Positions 1 through 5,522 of a stretch of DNA of 8,446 nt are shown here, piece after piece. Numbering within the stretch: position 1 is the stretch's first letter; every line of letters starts with the position of its first letter. Under the pieces are notes generated by a model. That model saw nothing but the letters and a program-made list of their open reading frames with translations. It ran no database searches and was not told the DNA's origin. The stretch covers positions 1 through 8,446 of the forward strand of contig NZ_CALFSA010000124.1 of assembly GCF_937919355.1 (NCBI RefSeq). Reading direction: 5' to 3'. The DNA comes from an uncultured Methanofollis sp. (GTDB taxonomy: Archaea; Halobacteriota; Methanomicrobia; Methanomicrobiales; Methanofollaceae). The position numbers and the translations under genes are program-made.

Positions 1-160
1 CGGGAGATGAAAATTCCCCGGCATCCTCACCCGCCTCTCTTTTTCTGTCCCGCGGGGGACCGGGCGAGCGGGAGAAAGTGATGGTGACGGCGATCTTCGG
101 GATGTCGCCGTACGACCTGAGGTCCCGCTCGATGGCCCGGAGGTCGTCGGGAGAGGGCAT
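1..160 (-). CDS. Alternative partial minus-strand ORF running off the left edge (uncertain)
   Basis: Reading leftwards from an ATG at 160, the minus frame stays open to the window edge and begins MPSPDDLRAIERDLRSYGD. The N-terminal half looks like ordinary soluble protein, with an acidic/basic amphipathic stretch followed by a likely strand (KIAVTITF). The part nearest the edge is rich in P, R, E and G. Only a weak AGGT lies directly upstream, and no convincing TATA box was seen. The frame is open further upstream, to about 279, but has no usable start codon there. It overlaps and competes with the plus-strand candidate; at most one is likely real. No family was recognised. Confidence 0.28.
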   Translation of the reverse strand, partial: MPSPDDLRAIERDLRSYGDIPKIAVTITFSRSPGPPRDRKREAGEDAGEFSSP

Positions 161-260
161 GTACCTGATATGCGCCGAGGCGATGCTCGCCCTGGTGCTC
201 GTCGACGCAGTGCTGGAGCAGGGGATGTATGGCGGGTCTGCCGGAAGAACCGCCGAATAA
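3..260 (+). CDS. Possible 3' end of a gene entering from the left edge (uncertain)
   Basis: This frame is open from the window edge to a TAA at 258-260, giving 85 residues. An internal start is also possible: ATG at 81, or GTG at 78, behind GGAG at 71-74, would give a product of about 60 residues. The segment AEAMLALVLVDAVLEQ near the end resembles the C-terminal helix of chorismate synthase as I remember it from E. coli AroC (AEAMLAIVLMDHLLRQ). However, the RHDP motif that should come just before it is absent, so I do not assign that function. A T-rich tract at about 265-280 could be an archaeal terminator and favours this strand. The opposite strand is also open here, and third-position composition does not separate the two. 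Confidence 0.3.
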   Translation, partial: GDENSPASSPASLFLSRGGPGEREKVMVTAIFGMSPYDLRSRSMARRSSGEGMYLICAEAMLALVLVDAVLEQGMYGGSAGRTAE

Positions 261-299
261 TCAGATCATCTTATTTTCTGGTGTGACCGGCGCCTTGCT

Positions 300-336
300 C
301 CGGGAAGGTCAGGCAGATGCCCTGCCGGAATCCCGG
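300..336. repeat. Imperfect hairpin next to the regulator stop codon
   Basis: Outer arms CCGGGA (300-305) and TCCCGG (331-336) are perfectly complementary. Inner arms GGCAG (312-316) and CTGCC (322-326) enclose a five-base loop, with a short internal loop between the two stems. It lies nine bases beyond the stop of the minus-strand regulator gene, so it may mark that transcript's 3' end. There is no adjacent U-tract on the minus side. Confidence 0.4.
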
Positions 337-344
337 ATACTGGC

Positions 345-1079
345 CTAGTCCTTGATCTCTTCTGTGAGAATGTCCGGGATGCCAGGCATGAGGCGGTAAT
401 ATGTACTCCTGCCGCTTCGGGCCGATTCGATAACACCGTCGAAGTCGAGCCGTTTCATATGCCAGAAGACCGCCGGCCGGGAGATCCCGATCGCATCCGC
501 GATCTCGGACTGCGAGAGGCCGGGCGTGTCGAGGAGAAGAAAAAGGATCTCTTTCTCCGTCGAGTTCTGCGTATGGAGGAGAGTGTACTCTTTATCTTCA
601 GTGTCGTCCTCGACCTGGATGAAGTATCCAACATTTCCTCCGGCCTGTACTTTTTTGATCTTCCCTCCAGATTGCAGGCGGGAGATATGATATGCCGCCG
701 TCCCGCGGCTGATCCCGGTTATCCCTGCTATCCGGGAGGCGGAGATGCCCGGCTGGTCCCTGATGCACGCATGGATCTTTTTCCTGTTCTCTGGGACCGT
801 GCGGGGGGCGATACGGTAACCCAGGTATGCCCGGAGACCGGAAGAATAGATCAGGTCGGCAGGGAACGCGAGGAGGGGGCAATTGATCAGAATAAAATAG
901 GCAACGAGTCGAGCCGGCGGGATTTCCCAGATTGACATGATATATTCGTCATCTACGTTGATCATGTCGCCGGGTAGTTCTGCGGACTCTGGTTCAACGG
1001 TGATCCTTGCCGTTGCCGGACTCAGGAAGAGGAGGAGGACGAGTATGACTGTAAAGAAGATAGTGGGTGTTTTTTGCAT
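345..1079 (-). CDS. Membrane-anchored transcriptional regulator with two winged-helix domains
   Basis: This 244-residue protein reads as a signal anchor or signal peptide (about 5-24), a short external segment (25-56), a second hydrophobic segment (about 57-80), and a cytoplasmic part with two winged-helix DNA-binding domains. The first covers about 95-157, with recognition helix SRGTAAYHISRL at 124-135. The second covers about 171-231, with recognition helix SRPAVFWHMKRL at 200-211. This is the architecture I associate with the archaeal two-HTH regulators of COG3398. The ATG at 1079 is preferred because GAGGG (1091-1087) precedes it at good spacing and the product then starts with the hydrophobic segment. 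An in-frame ATG at 1130 would add 17 residues and overlap the upstream gene. It is the second gene of a minus-strand pair, 34 bases after the secreted-protein gene, and an AT-rich stretch at about 1119-1130 could be an extra promoter. It may sense an envelope signal and control this locus (inference). Confidence 0.87.
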   Translation of the reverse strand: MQKTPTIFFTVILVLLLFLSPATARITVEPESAELPGDMINVDDEYIMSIWEIPPARLVAYFILINCPLLAFPADLIYSSGLRAYLGYRIAPRTVPENRKKIHACIRDQPGISASRIAGITGISRGTAAYHISRLQSGGKIKKVQAGGNVGYFIQVEDDTEDKEYTLLHTQNSTEKEILFLLLDTPGLSQSEIADAIGISRPAVFWHMKRLDFDGVIESARSGRSTYYRLMPGIPDILTEEIKD

Positions 1080-1113
1080 CACGCAACCCTCGCGGATGAT
1101 CAGAGGTGTCTCA

Positions 1114-1596
1114 TCAGGAATATAATACATTCAGGGTGTACGCGTCTCCTTCCTTCGGTACAGAATCGCCGCGCACGTTAAATTGCCATTTTCCAGAGGG
1201 GAGAGACGGTGAATCCGAGAGGTCAAGCGAGATCTTTTCGTCGATCTTTCCGTCGGCACTGTCCAGATACGGCCCGTACCGGCCGCCGTCAGGGGTATAG
1301 ATGGTCAGGGAGACCGAGTCTGTGCCAGAGTGTGGGTGGCCGCTCCAGTCAAGACGGATGCTGATCTTTTTCGTACCGGTGGGAATGTTCTTACTTATGG
1401 GATCAGTCTCGCCGGGGTAGATCCGATCGTTGATCGACTGGATGACGTTGCCGGGTCCGGCGATGTCGTACCGGTCGTCGGCAGGGGAGACGGTGATCCG
1501 GTCGGCGGATTCTGCATCGCCGGTTGCTGCCGCACAGGGGACGAAGAGGAGCGCGGCGGCAATCAGGAGGCTGAGGACAATTCTTTCTGCATGCAT
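1114..1596 (-). CDS. Small secreted protein of unknown function, beta-rich
   Basis: This 160-residue protein has a clear N-terminal signal peptide: a short basic start, hydrophobic residues about 6-23, and an Ala-rich likely cleavage region near 22-25. The cysteine before AAA does not sit in a convincing lipobox. The mature part looks all-beta. Segments such as KISIRLDWSG, SVSLTIYTPDGG and a late GKWQFNVRG...YTLNVLYS recall the pre-peptidase C-terminal (PPC-like) fold in which a beta-sandwich is attached to secreted archaeal proteins. That is a pattern impression only, and no catalytic motif is visible. The ribosome binding site is weak (GGTG upstream of the ATG). The gene is first in a minus-strand pair with the two-HTH regulator, so it could be the regulator's extracellular partner (inference). 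It is transcribed divergently from the secreted protein and ABC transporter genes. Confidence 0.8.
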   Translation of the reverse strand: MHAERIVLSLLIAAALLFVPCAAATGDAESADRITVSPADDRYDIAGPGNVIQSINDRIYPGETDPISKNIPTGTKKISIRLDWSGHPHSGTDSVSLTIYTPDGGRYGPYLDSADGKIDEKISLDLSDSPSLPSGKWQFNVRGDSVPKEGDAYTLNVLYS

Positions 1597-1645
1597 GTTT
1601 GCACCGTGATCGACTCTGCGTCCGTAGCTTTAACCCTTGTGAGCA

Positions 1646-1680
1646 GATCGTTTAACTGTCCGCTCGATTGTTAAATGATC
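1646..1680. promoter_or_regulatory. 11-bp dyad, candidate operator in the divergent intergenic region
   Basis: GATCGTTTAAC (1646-1656) and GTTAAATGATC (1670-1680) form an inverted repeat matching at 10 of 11 positions with a 13-base spacer. A third TTTAAC lies at 1629-1634, 22 bases before the left-arm copy, or about two helical turns. The dyad sits just downstream of the AT-rich core at 1695-1702 when read on the minus strand, where an archaeal repressor could block transcription. A likely binder is a dimeric winged-helix protein such as the regulator encoded by the same minus-strand pair, giving autoregulation (inference). Confidence 0.45.
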
Positions 1681-1692
1681 GGCTCATAAGCC

Positions 1693-1704
1693 ACATATAT
1701 ATCA
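1693..1704. promoter_or_regulatory. AT-rich TATA-like core, possibly bidirectional
   Basis: ATATATAT at 1695-1702 is the best TATA-box candidate in the intergenic region and reads as a TATA box on either strand. Rightwards it predicts a transcription start near 1725 and a leader of about 150 bases for the secreted-protein/ABC operon. Leftwards it predicts a start near 1665-1670, inside the dyad. Further AT-rich bases (GAATATACAATT) follow at 1707-1718. No transcription start data are available. Confidence 0.45.
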
Positions 1705-1748
1705 TTGAATATACAATTGGCCGTGGATACCCGAATGGGTGTCCCGAG

Positions 1749-1788
1749 AGAGGCCGGGCACTCGAATCTGCATGCATGCCCGGCCTCT
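1749..1788 (+). promoter_or_regulatory. Perfect 12-bp stem-loop in the 5' leader of the secreted-protein operon
   Basis: AGAGGCCGGGCA (1749-1760) is exactly complementary to TGCCCGGCCTCT (1777-1788), with a 16-base loop that contains most of the palindrome TGCATGCA (1769-1776). A further G-U pair can extend the stem in RNA. It lies between the predicted promoter and the start codon at 1879, with no T-run directly after it. It is more likely an RNA leader structure, a stabiliser or a protein binding site than a simple terminator. Confidence 0.5.
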
Positions 1789-1866
1789 TGCATCGGCCCG
1801 GAGGCGATCGGATTGCCCGGTGTCATCAGGGATGGCTGTTGCGGTCTGTTACCTCTGGAGAAAATC

Positions 1867-1871
1867 GGAGG
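1867..1871 (+). promoter_or_regulatory. Ribosome binding site fixing the start at 1879
   Basis: GGAGG ends seven bases before ATG 1879 and is the strongest Shine-Dalgarno sequence in the leader. It rules out upstream in-frame starts such as TTG at 1705, which would put a non-signal sequence in front of the signal peptide. Confidence 0.75.
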
Positions 1872-1878
1872 AAAAGAA

Positions 1879-2286
1879 ATGACCCGAAAACAGAAAGGGG
1901 CTCTTCTTCGCCCCATGCTCATGGCGTTGCTGCTTGTCTGCCTTGCCGCCGTGCCTGCGGTGAGTGCGTACACGGCAAACGACATCGCATACTCGGAAAA
2001 ATTGACTGTGCCGACCCGCGTCTCGTATACGGCGGAAACGTCGGTCAGTCAGACCGTCGATGAGATCTATACCCAGGCAAACCTCTGGTATGATGACGGT
2101 TCGTCGTACTCCTGTGTTCAGAGTTCTCCGATGGAGCACTATTACAACAGTAATGGTGGAGGAGCGTATGATACGTATTCCAGTCCATCATCCGGGAATT
2201 ACAAGTGCCGGGGCTACCGTGCGATCGTCGAAAACGGAGTGGTATCGAAGAACTGGTTCGATCAGAGCGGCTGGACGAGTGTCTGA
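1879..2286 (+). CDS. Small secreted Tyr/Ser-rich protein with one cysteine pair
   Basis: This 135-residue precursor has a textbook signal peptide: basic TRKQK, a hydrophobic core at about 12-27, and AVSA at 27-30 followed by Tyr31. The predicted mature protein is 105 residues and holds only two cysteines (Cys79 and Cys110), well placed for one disulfide, plus 12 tyrosines and a flexible Ser/Gly/Pro stretch around 90-107. The pattern of alternating strands with ETSVSQTVDEI and a late NYKCRGYRA suggests a small beta-sandwich. It reminds me of short exported proteins in Clostridia (DUF6147-like), which I could not verify. No membrane anchor, protease motif or metal site is visible. It is the first gene of the block with three ABC permeases, one ATPase and a surface NEW3 protein. 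Possible roles are a secreted effector or bacteriocin-like protein with a dedicated transporter, or a substrate-binding or envelope partner. The function is unknown. Confidence 0.8.
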   Translation: MTRKQKGALLRPMLMALLLVCLAAVPAVSAYTANDIAYSEKLTVPTRVSYTAETSVSQTVDEIYTQANLWYDDGSSYSCVQSSPMEHYYNSNGGGAYDTYSSPSSGNYKCRGYRAIVENGVVSKNWFDQSGWTSV

Positions 2287-2306
2287 AACGTCCTTTCGGT
2301 AATGAG

Positions 2307-2333
2307 AGGGGAGGAAGAACGCCTCCCTCCCCT
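2307..2333 (+). terminator. Intercistronic hairpin, possible attenuator before the ABC genes
   Basis: AGGGGAGG (2307-2314) pairs perfectly with CCTCCCCT (2326-2333) across an 11-base loop, 20 bases after the stop of the secreted-protein gene. Only a weak T-rich stretch follows (CTGGTATTTG). It could end some transcripts or protect the upstream message, giving high expression of the secreted protein and less of the transporter. No TATA-like promoter was seen between 2287 and 2356. Confidence 0.4.
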
Positions 2334-2356
2334 TCTGGTATTTGTGGAGAATCGTC

Positions 2357-3376
2357 ATGCACAGAGACACATCTTCTCGTAACGCTCCCCGCGGCCTGTG
2401 GGTCGTGGCGCAGAAAGAGTTCGCCGACCACCTGACCAACCCGGCGTTCCTGGTTCTCTCGTTCCTGCTCATTCTCGTCTGCATCGTCCCGTTCCAGCAG
2501 GGCCTCGACAATTATGACAGCGCCCTGGCACTGTATGCCGACCCCGCAAAACTCGCTGAGTTCGGTCCAGAGGGGTCGGTTGGTGGCGGGTTGGCGGCAG
2601 AGATCTATTCCCCTCTCCACGATGTCGTCTCGACCGCGGGAGCAATCCTTGCGATCGCGATGGGCTTCGACCTGGTCTCCAGGGAACGGCAGACCGGTTC
2701 CCTCAAACTCCTCCTCGCCCGCCCCGTCTTCAGGGACGAGATCATCACCGGCAAGGTACTGGGAGGGGTGGCGGCCCTGACCGCCGTCACCGCCGCCGGT
2801 CTCGCCCTCTCGGTGGCCGTACTTCTCTTCAGAGGGATCGTGCCCGGTGCCGACGATCTCGTGTCGGTCCTGCTCTTCGGTCTCGCCACGGTCGCCCTGC
2901 TCGCCTTTTACTTCTGTCTTGCGCTTACAATCTCGGCCGTGGCCGGAGAGAGCGGAAAGGCATTTCTCTATGCACTGGTCGCCTTTTTCATCCTCTCCAC
3001 CCTCGTCCCGGTTGTCGGTTCTGAGGTCAGGAACGACATTGCCGGGTCTTATTCCGATTTACTCGACCACGCAGACCATTCTGATCGCCAGTCTGCTCGA
3101 GAGACCTACGAGGAGAGGATGACCCTGATCGACAGTGTCGTGACGGTATTCTCTCCCCAGATGAACTACAAGACCGTTGTCCAGTACTGTCTGAACCCCA
3201 GGATCACAGAATATCAGCCCTTCAGAGGGCATCTGGAACTCCTTCCGGCCGGCACGGAGGCACACCCTCTCGACGCCCTCGCCCGGTGCTGGCAGAACGT
3301 GCTCGTGCTTGTTCTGGCTCCGATCGCGCTCTTCGGCCTGGCATTCCTGGCATTTCTGCGAATGGACATCAGGTGA
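2357..3376 (+). CDS. ABC-2 type permease, first of three paralogs
   Basis: This 339-residue integral membrane subunit of an ABC transporter or exporter resembles the NosY/ABC2_membrane_2 family (COG1277). Six membrane segments are apparent at about 30-47, 89-107, 134-158, 168-192, 203-221 and 312-334, with the N-terminus and C-terminus inside. Residues 48-88 and a long segment 222-311 are predicted outside. The cytoplasmic loop 108-133 contains ARPVFRDEIITGK, the likely coupling helix to the ATPase. The external loop contains FSPQMNY (265-271), matched in the two paralogs. ATG 2357 is chosen because GGAGA at 2346-2350 precedes it at six bases; a TTG at 2342 would place the ribosome binding site inside the gene. 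The next permease starts six bases after the stop. The substrate is unknown. Confidence 0.93.
   Translation: MHRDTSSRNAPRGLWVVAQKEFADHLTNPAFLVLSFLLILVCIVPFQQGLDNYDSALALYADPAKLAEFGPEGSVGGGLAAEIYSPLHDVVSTAGAILAIAMGFDLVSRERQTGSLKLLLARPVFRDEIITGKVLGGVAALTAVTAAGLALSVAVLLFRGIVPGADDLVSVLLFGLATVALLAFYFCLALTISAVAGESGKAFLYALVAFFILSTLVPVVGSEVRNDIAGSYSDLLDHADHSDRQSARETYEERMTLIDSVVTVFSPQMNYKTVVQYCLNPRITEYQPFRGHLELLPAGTEAHPLDALARCWQNVLVLVLAPIALFGLAFLAFLRMDIR
2726..2756 (+). repeat. 31-base exact direct repeat, copy 1 (coupling-loop codons)
   Basis: This stretch encodes VFRDEIITGK plus one base and is identical, base for base, to 3749-3779 in the second permease. The third permease has the same region at 4826-4856 with three substitutions. 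Identity at synonymous sites suggests recent duplication or gene conversion, or strong selection on this segment. Confidence 0.85.
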
Positions 3377-3382
3377 TGCACA

Positions 3383-4381
3383 ATGACACAGATTCTTGAC
3401 CTCAGGCGGGTGGCGACCATTACCCGGAAAGAATGTCTCGACCACCTCACAGACCGGACATTCCTGCTGATCCTGGCAATTTTTCTCGTCCTGGCCGTCC
3501 TGTCCCTCCGTCAGGGCCTCATCGCCTACGATGACGCCCTCAAACTGTACGAACATTCTGTGGCGTACGCTGATCCCACGTTTTCGTCCCCACTCACCGC
3601 GTCTCACCCTCCCTCCGTGATGGTCGTCTTCAGCGTCCTGGGTGAGAGTCTTGCTCAGTGGGGGCCGCTACTTGCGATAGCGGTCGGGTTCGACCTCATC
3701 GCCGGCGAACGCTCGTCCCGTTCGCTCAAGACCCTTCTCGTCCGTCCGGTCTTCAGGGACGAGATCATCACCGGCAAGGCCGTCGGCGGCGGGATCGTCC
3801 TGGCCATCGCATCCGTCGTAGCCGTCGTCCTGGCCCTCGGCATGATCGCCGCCTCAGGGATCACGGTCCAGCCCGACGACGTCGAGATAGCGGCGCTCTT
3901 CTGTGCGGTCACGGTCCTGTACCTGCTGGCGTACTTCGCCGTCGCCCTGGCGTTCTCCAGTCTCGTCGACGACGGCGGGAAGGCGCTCGCCTGGACGATG
4001 GCGGCCTTCATCCTCTTCTCGATCCTCGTCCCGGCCGCCGCCACCTATACCGGACAGGCGGTCGCAGGCGACCTCCCCACCTATCCCTCCTACGACGCCC
4101 CGGCCGAAGAAATTCAGCACTATCTGGACGCGGCGCGGACACGCTACCAGACGCTCAACAGTGTTGAAAATCTGGTGCTGGTACTCAGCCCCGACGGGAA
4201 CTATCAGGCGATCACGAAAGAACTGCTCACCGACCGGAGCGATCCGGTATCAGGGTGGGGCGTCTCCAGCCCTGCCGACCTCCTCGGCCGGGTGTGGCAG
4301 AACATCGTCGTGATCGCCGTCTTCCCGCTGGTATTCCTTGCTCTCGCGTATGCTCGTTTCATACGGATCGATCTCAGGTGA
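3383..4381 (+). CDS. ABC-2 type permease, second of three paralogs
   Basis: This 332-residue membrane subunit has the same layout as its upstream neighbour. Predicted membrane segments lie at about 26-43, 86-104, 134-157, 167-193, 200-219 and 305-326. The external loops are 44-85 and 220-304. The N-terminal RKECLDHLTDRTF corresponds to QKEFADHLTNPAF in the first permease, and GFDLIAGERSSRSLKTLLVRPVFRD spans the coupling region. LSPDGNY (268-274) is the shared motif in the large external loop. The AGGTGA that contains the previous gene's stop codon (3371-3376) serves as ribosome binding site six bases before the ATG, so the two genes are probably translationally coupled. It presumably pairs with another permease of the set over the single ATPase (inference). 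Confidence 0.93.
   Translation: MTQILDLRRVATITRKECLDHLTDRTFLLILAIFLVLAVLSLRQGLIAYDDALKLYEHSVAYADPTFSSPLTASHPPSVMVVFSVLGESLAQWGPLLAIAVGFDLIAGERSSRSLKTLLVRPVFRDEIITGKAVGGGIVLAIASVVAVVLALGMIAASGITVQPDDVEIAALFCAVTVLYLLAYFAVALAFSSLVDDGGKALAWTMAAFILFSILVPAAATYTGQAVAGDLPTYPSYDAPAEEIQHYLDAARTRYQTLNSVENLVLVLSPDGNYQAITKELLTDRSDPVSGWGVSSPADLLGRVWQNIVVIAVFPLVFLALAYARFIRIDLR
3749..3779 (+). repeat. 31-base exact direct repeat, copy 2
   Basis: Identical to 2726-2756. The flanking bases diverge immediately on both sides (preceding base G here against C there, following base C against T), so the exact identity is confined to the coupling-loop codons. Confidence 0.85.
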
Positions 4382-4385
4382 TAAA

Positions 4386-4475
4386 ATGGAATTGCAAATG
4401 GTATTACGCCCTTTTCACACCCCGCGGAAATTCCGTGACTCGACCGGCCAGACCCGGTGCGGAGGTGATGCCTGA
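4386..4475 (+). CDS. Possible 29-residue leader peptide between permeases 2 and 3
   Basis: A short frame opens at ATG 4386, four bases after the AGGTGA that contains the stop of permease 2, and ends in TGA at 4473-4475. The last base of that stop is the first base of the next gene's ATG (TGATG). The peptide (MELQMVLRPFHTPRKF...) is basic, has no membrane segment and resembles nothing I recognise. Its value may lie in translational coupling across the 93-base gap rather than in the peptide. It could equally be chance, since the third permease has its own GGAGGTGA at 4461-4468. Confidence 0.25.
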   Translation: MELQMVLRPFHTPRKFRDSTGQTRCGGDA

Positions 4476-5509
4476 TGCCTGCCGGTCTCCTCGTCGTGGC
4501 ACATAAAGAGTTCGTCGATCAACTGACCAGCAGGCGTTTTCTCAGCATCTTTGCCCTGCTCCTCATGATCTCCGCCCTGGGGATCTATGGGGGAGCCGAA
4601 GACTACAACGAGAACCTTGCCTCCTACAGTGAGCAGTTGCAATCTGCCACCGGAAACGACCCCTACTCCGGATCTCTCTCCGAAAAAATCTCTCCTCTGA
4701 CGATCTTCTCAAAGATGTCCGACTATATCGTCCTCTTTGGAACGATCCTGGGTATTGCGATGGGCTTTGACCTGATATCGAAGGAAAAGGAGGAGCACTC
4801 GCTCAAGACCCTGCTCGCACGCCCGGTCTTCAGGGATGAGATCATCAACGGGAAGGCGCTCGGAAGCGTGCTGGCCCTGGCAATCGCCCTCGGCACCGCC
4901 GTGGCAGTGTCGATAGCCATACTTCTCCTGGTCGGTATTGTTCCGACGCTCTACGACTTCGGTGCGATTCTTGTTTTCGCCGTTGTCTCCGGGATCTTTA
5001 TCCTGGTCTACTTCTCTCTCGCCCTCCTGATGTCTACTGTCTCAAAGGACAGCGGGAGTGCCCTCATAACGACCCTGATCATCTTCGTCGTCCTGTCGTC
5101 GGTCGTACCGATCCTGGGCTGGGCGGCCGCCGAATCCATAACCGGAACACCGCCGGCATCCCCCGTGTCCGCGGCGACGGGTTCGTCGTCCATCGATGCC
5201 GGGAGCATGCAGGCATACCAGGACGAGATGCAGTCATACTGGGCAAAAAGGTCGGCCTTCTCCTCGGCAATCAACCTCCTCTCTCCAGATCTGAACTACG
5301 AAAAAATGGCCACGGCCATCACCGATCCCACACAGGCGGTCACCATGGACAACAACCCCTACTCCTTCGTGGAGGGACCGCCTGAGACGACGCCTGACCT
5401 CGGGAAACTCCTCGACGCGATCTGGGCGAACGCCCTGGCGCTCTTCGTCCTCCCCTGCGTCTTCTTTGGAGTGGCATATGCGGCGTTCATGCGGACCGAT
5501 ATCAGGTAA
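4475..5509 (+). CDS. ABC-2 type permease, third of three paralogs
   Basis: This 344-residue membrane subunit has predicted membrane segments at about 22-40, 82-101, 127-154, 161-187, 195-216 and 316-338. It shares with its two paralogs the N-terminal HKEFVDQLTSRRF, the coupling-loop LLARPVFRDEIINGK (113-127) and LSPDLNY (269-275) in the external loop. That loop (217-315) carries a Ser/Ala/Gly/Pro-rich, probably flexible insert at about 222-242 that the other two lack in this form. ATG 4475 follows GGAGGTGA (4461-4468) at six bases; an earlier ATG at 4468 overlaps the ribosome binding site and is out of frame. The gene is 93 bases after permease 2 and 13 bases before the ATPase. The predicted architecture matches the ABC-2 exporter type rather than an importer. 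Confidence 0.93.
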   Translation: MPAGLLVVAHKEFVDQLTSRRFLSIFALLLMISALGIYGGAEDYNENLASYSEQLQSATGNDPYSGSLSEKISPLTIFSKMSDYIVLFGTILGIAMGFDLISKEKEEHSLKTLLARPVFRDEIINGKALGSVLALAIALGTAVAVSIAILLLVGIVPTLYDFGAILVFAVVSGIFILVYFSLALLMSTVSKDSGSALITTLIIFVVLSSVVPILGWAAAESITGTPPASPVSAATGSSSIDAGSMQAYQDEMQSYWAKRSAFSSAINLLSPDLNYEKMATAITDPTQAVTMDNNPYSFVEGPPETTPDLGKLLDAIWANALALFVLPCVFFGVAYAAFMRTDIR

Positions 5510-5522
5510 AGGGTGAAATGTC

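Noticed and set aside
459..935. Plus-strand 158-codon frame and other frames inside the regulator gene
   Set aside because: They lie opposite the two-HTH regulator, whose motifs and signal anchor are clear, and their products lack family features.
1705..1878. Upstream extension of the secreted protein from TTG 1705
   Set aside because: It would cover the promoter and hairpin region, has no ribosome binding site, and would bury the signal peptide behind 58 residues. GGAGG before ATG 1879 decides the start.
3658..4167. Long plus-strand frame of 169 codons inside permease 2
   Set aside because: Arginine/proline-rich shadow of a high-GC gene, without family character.
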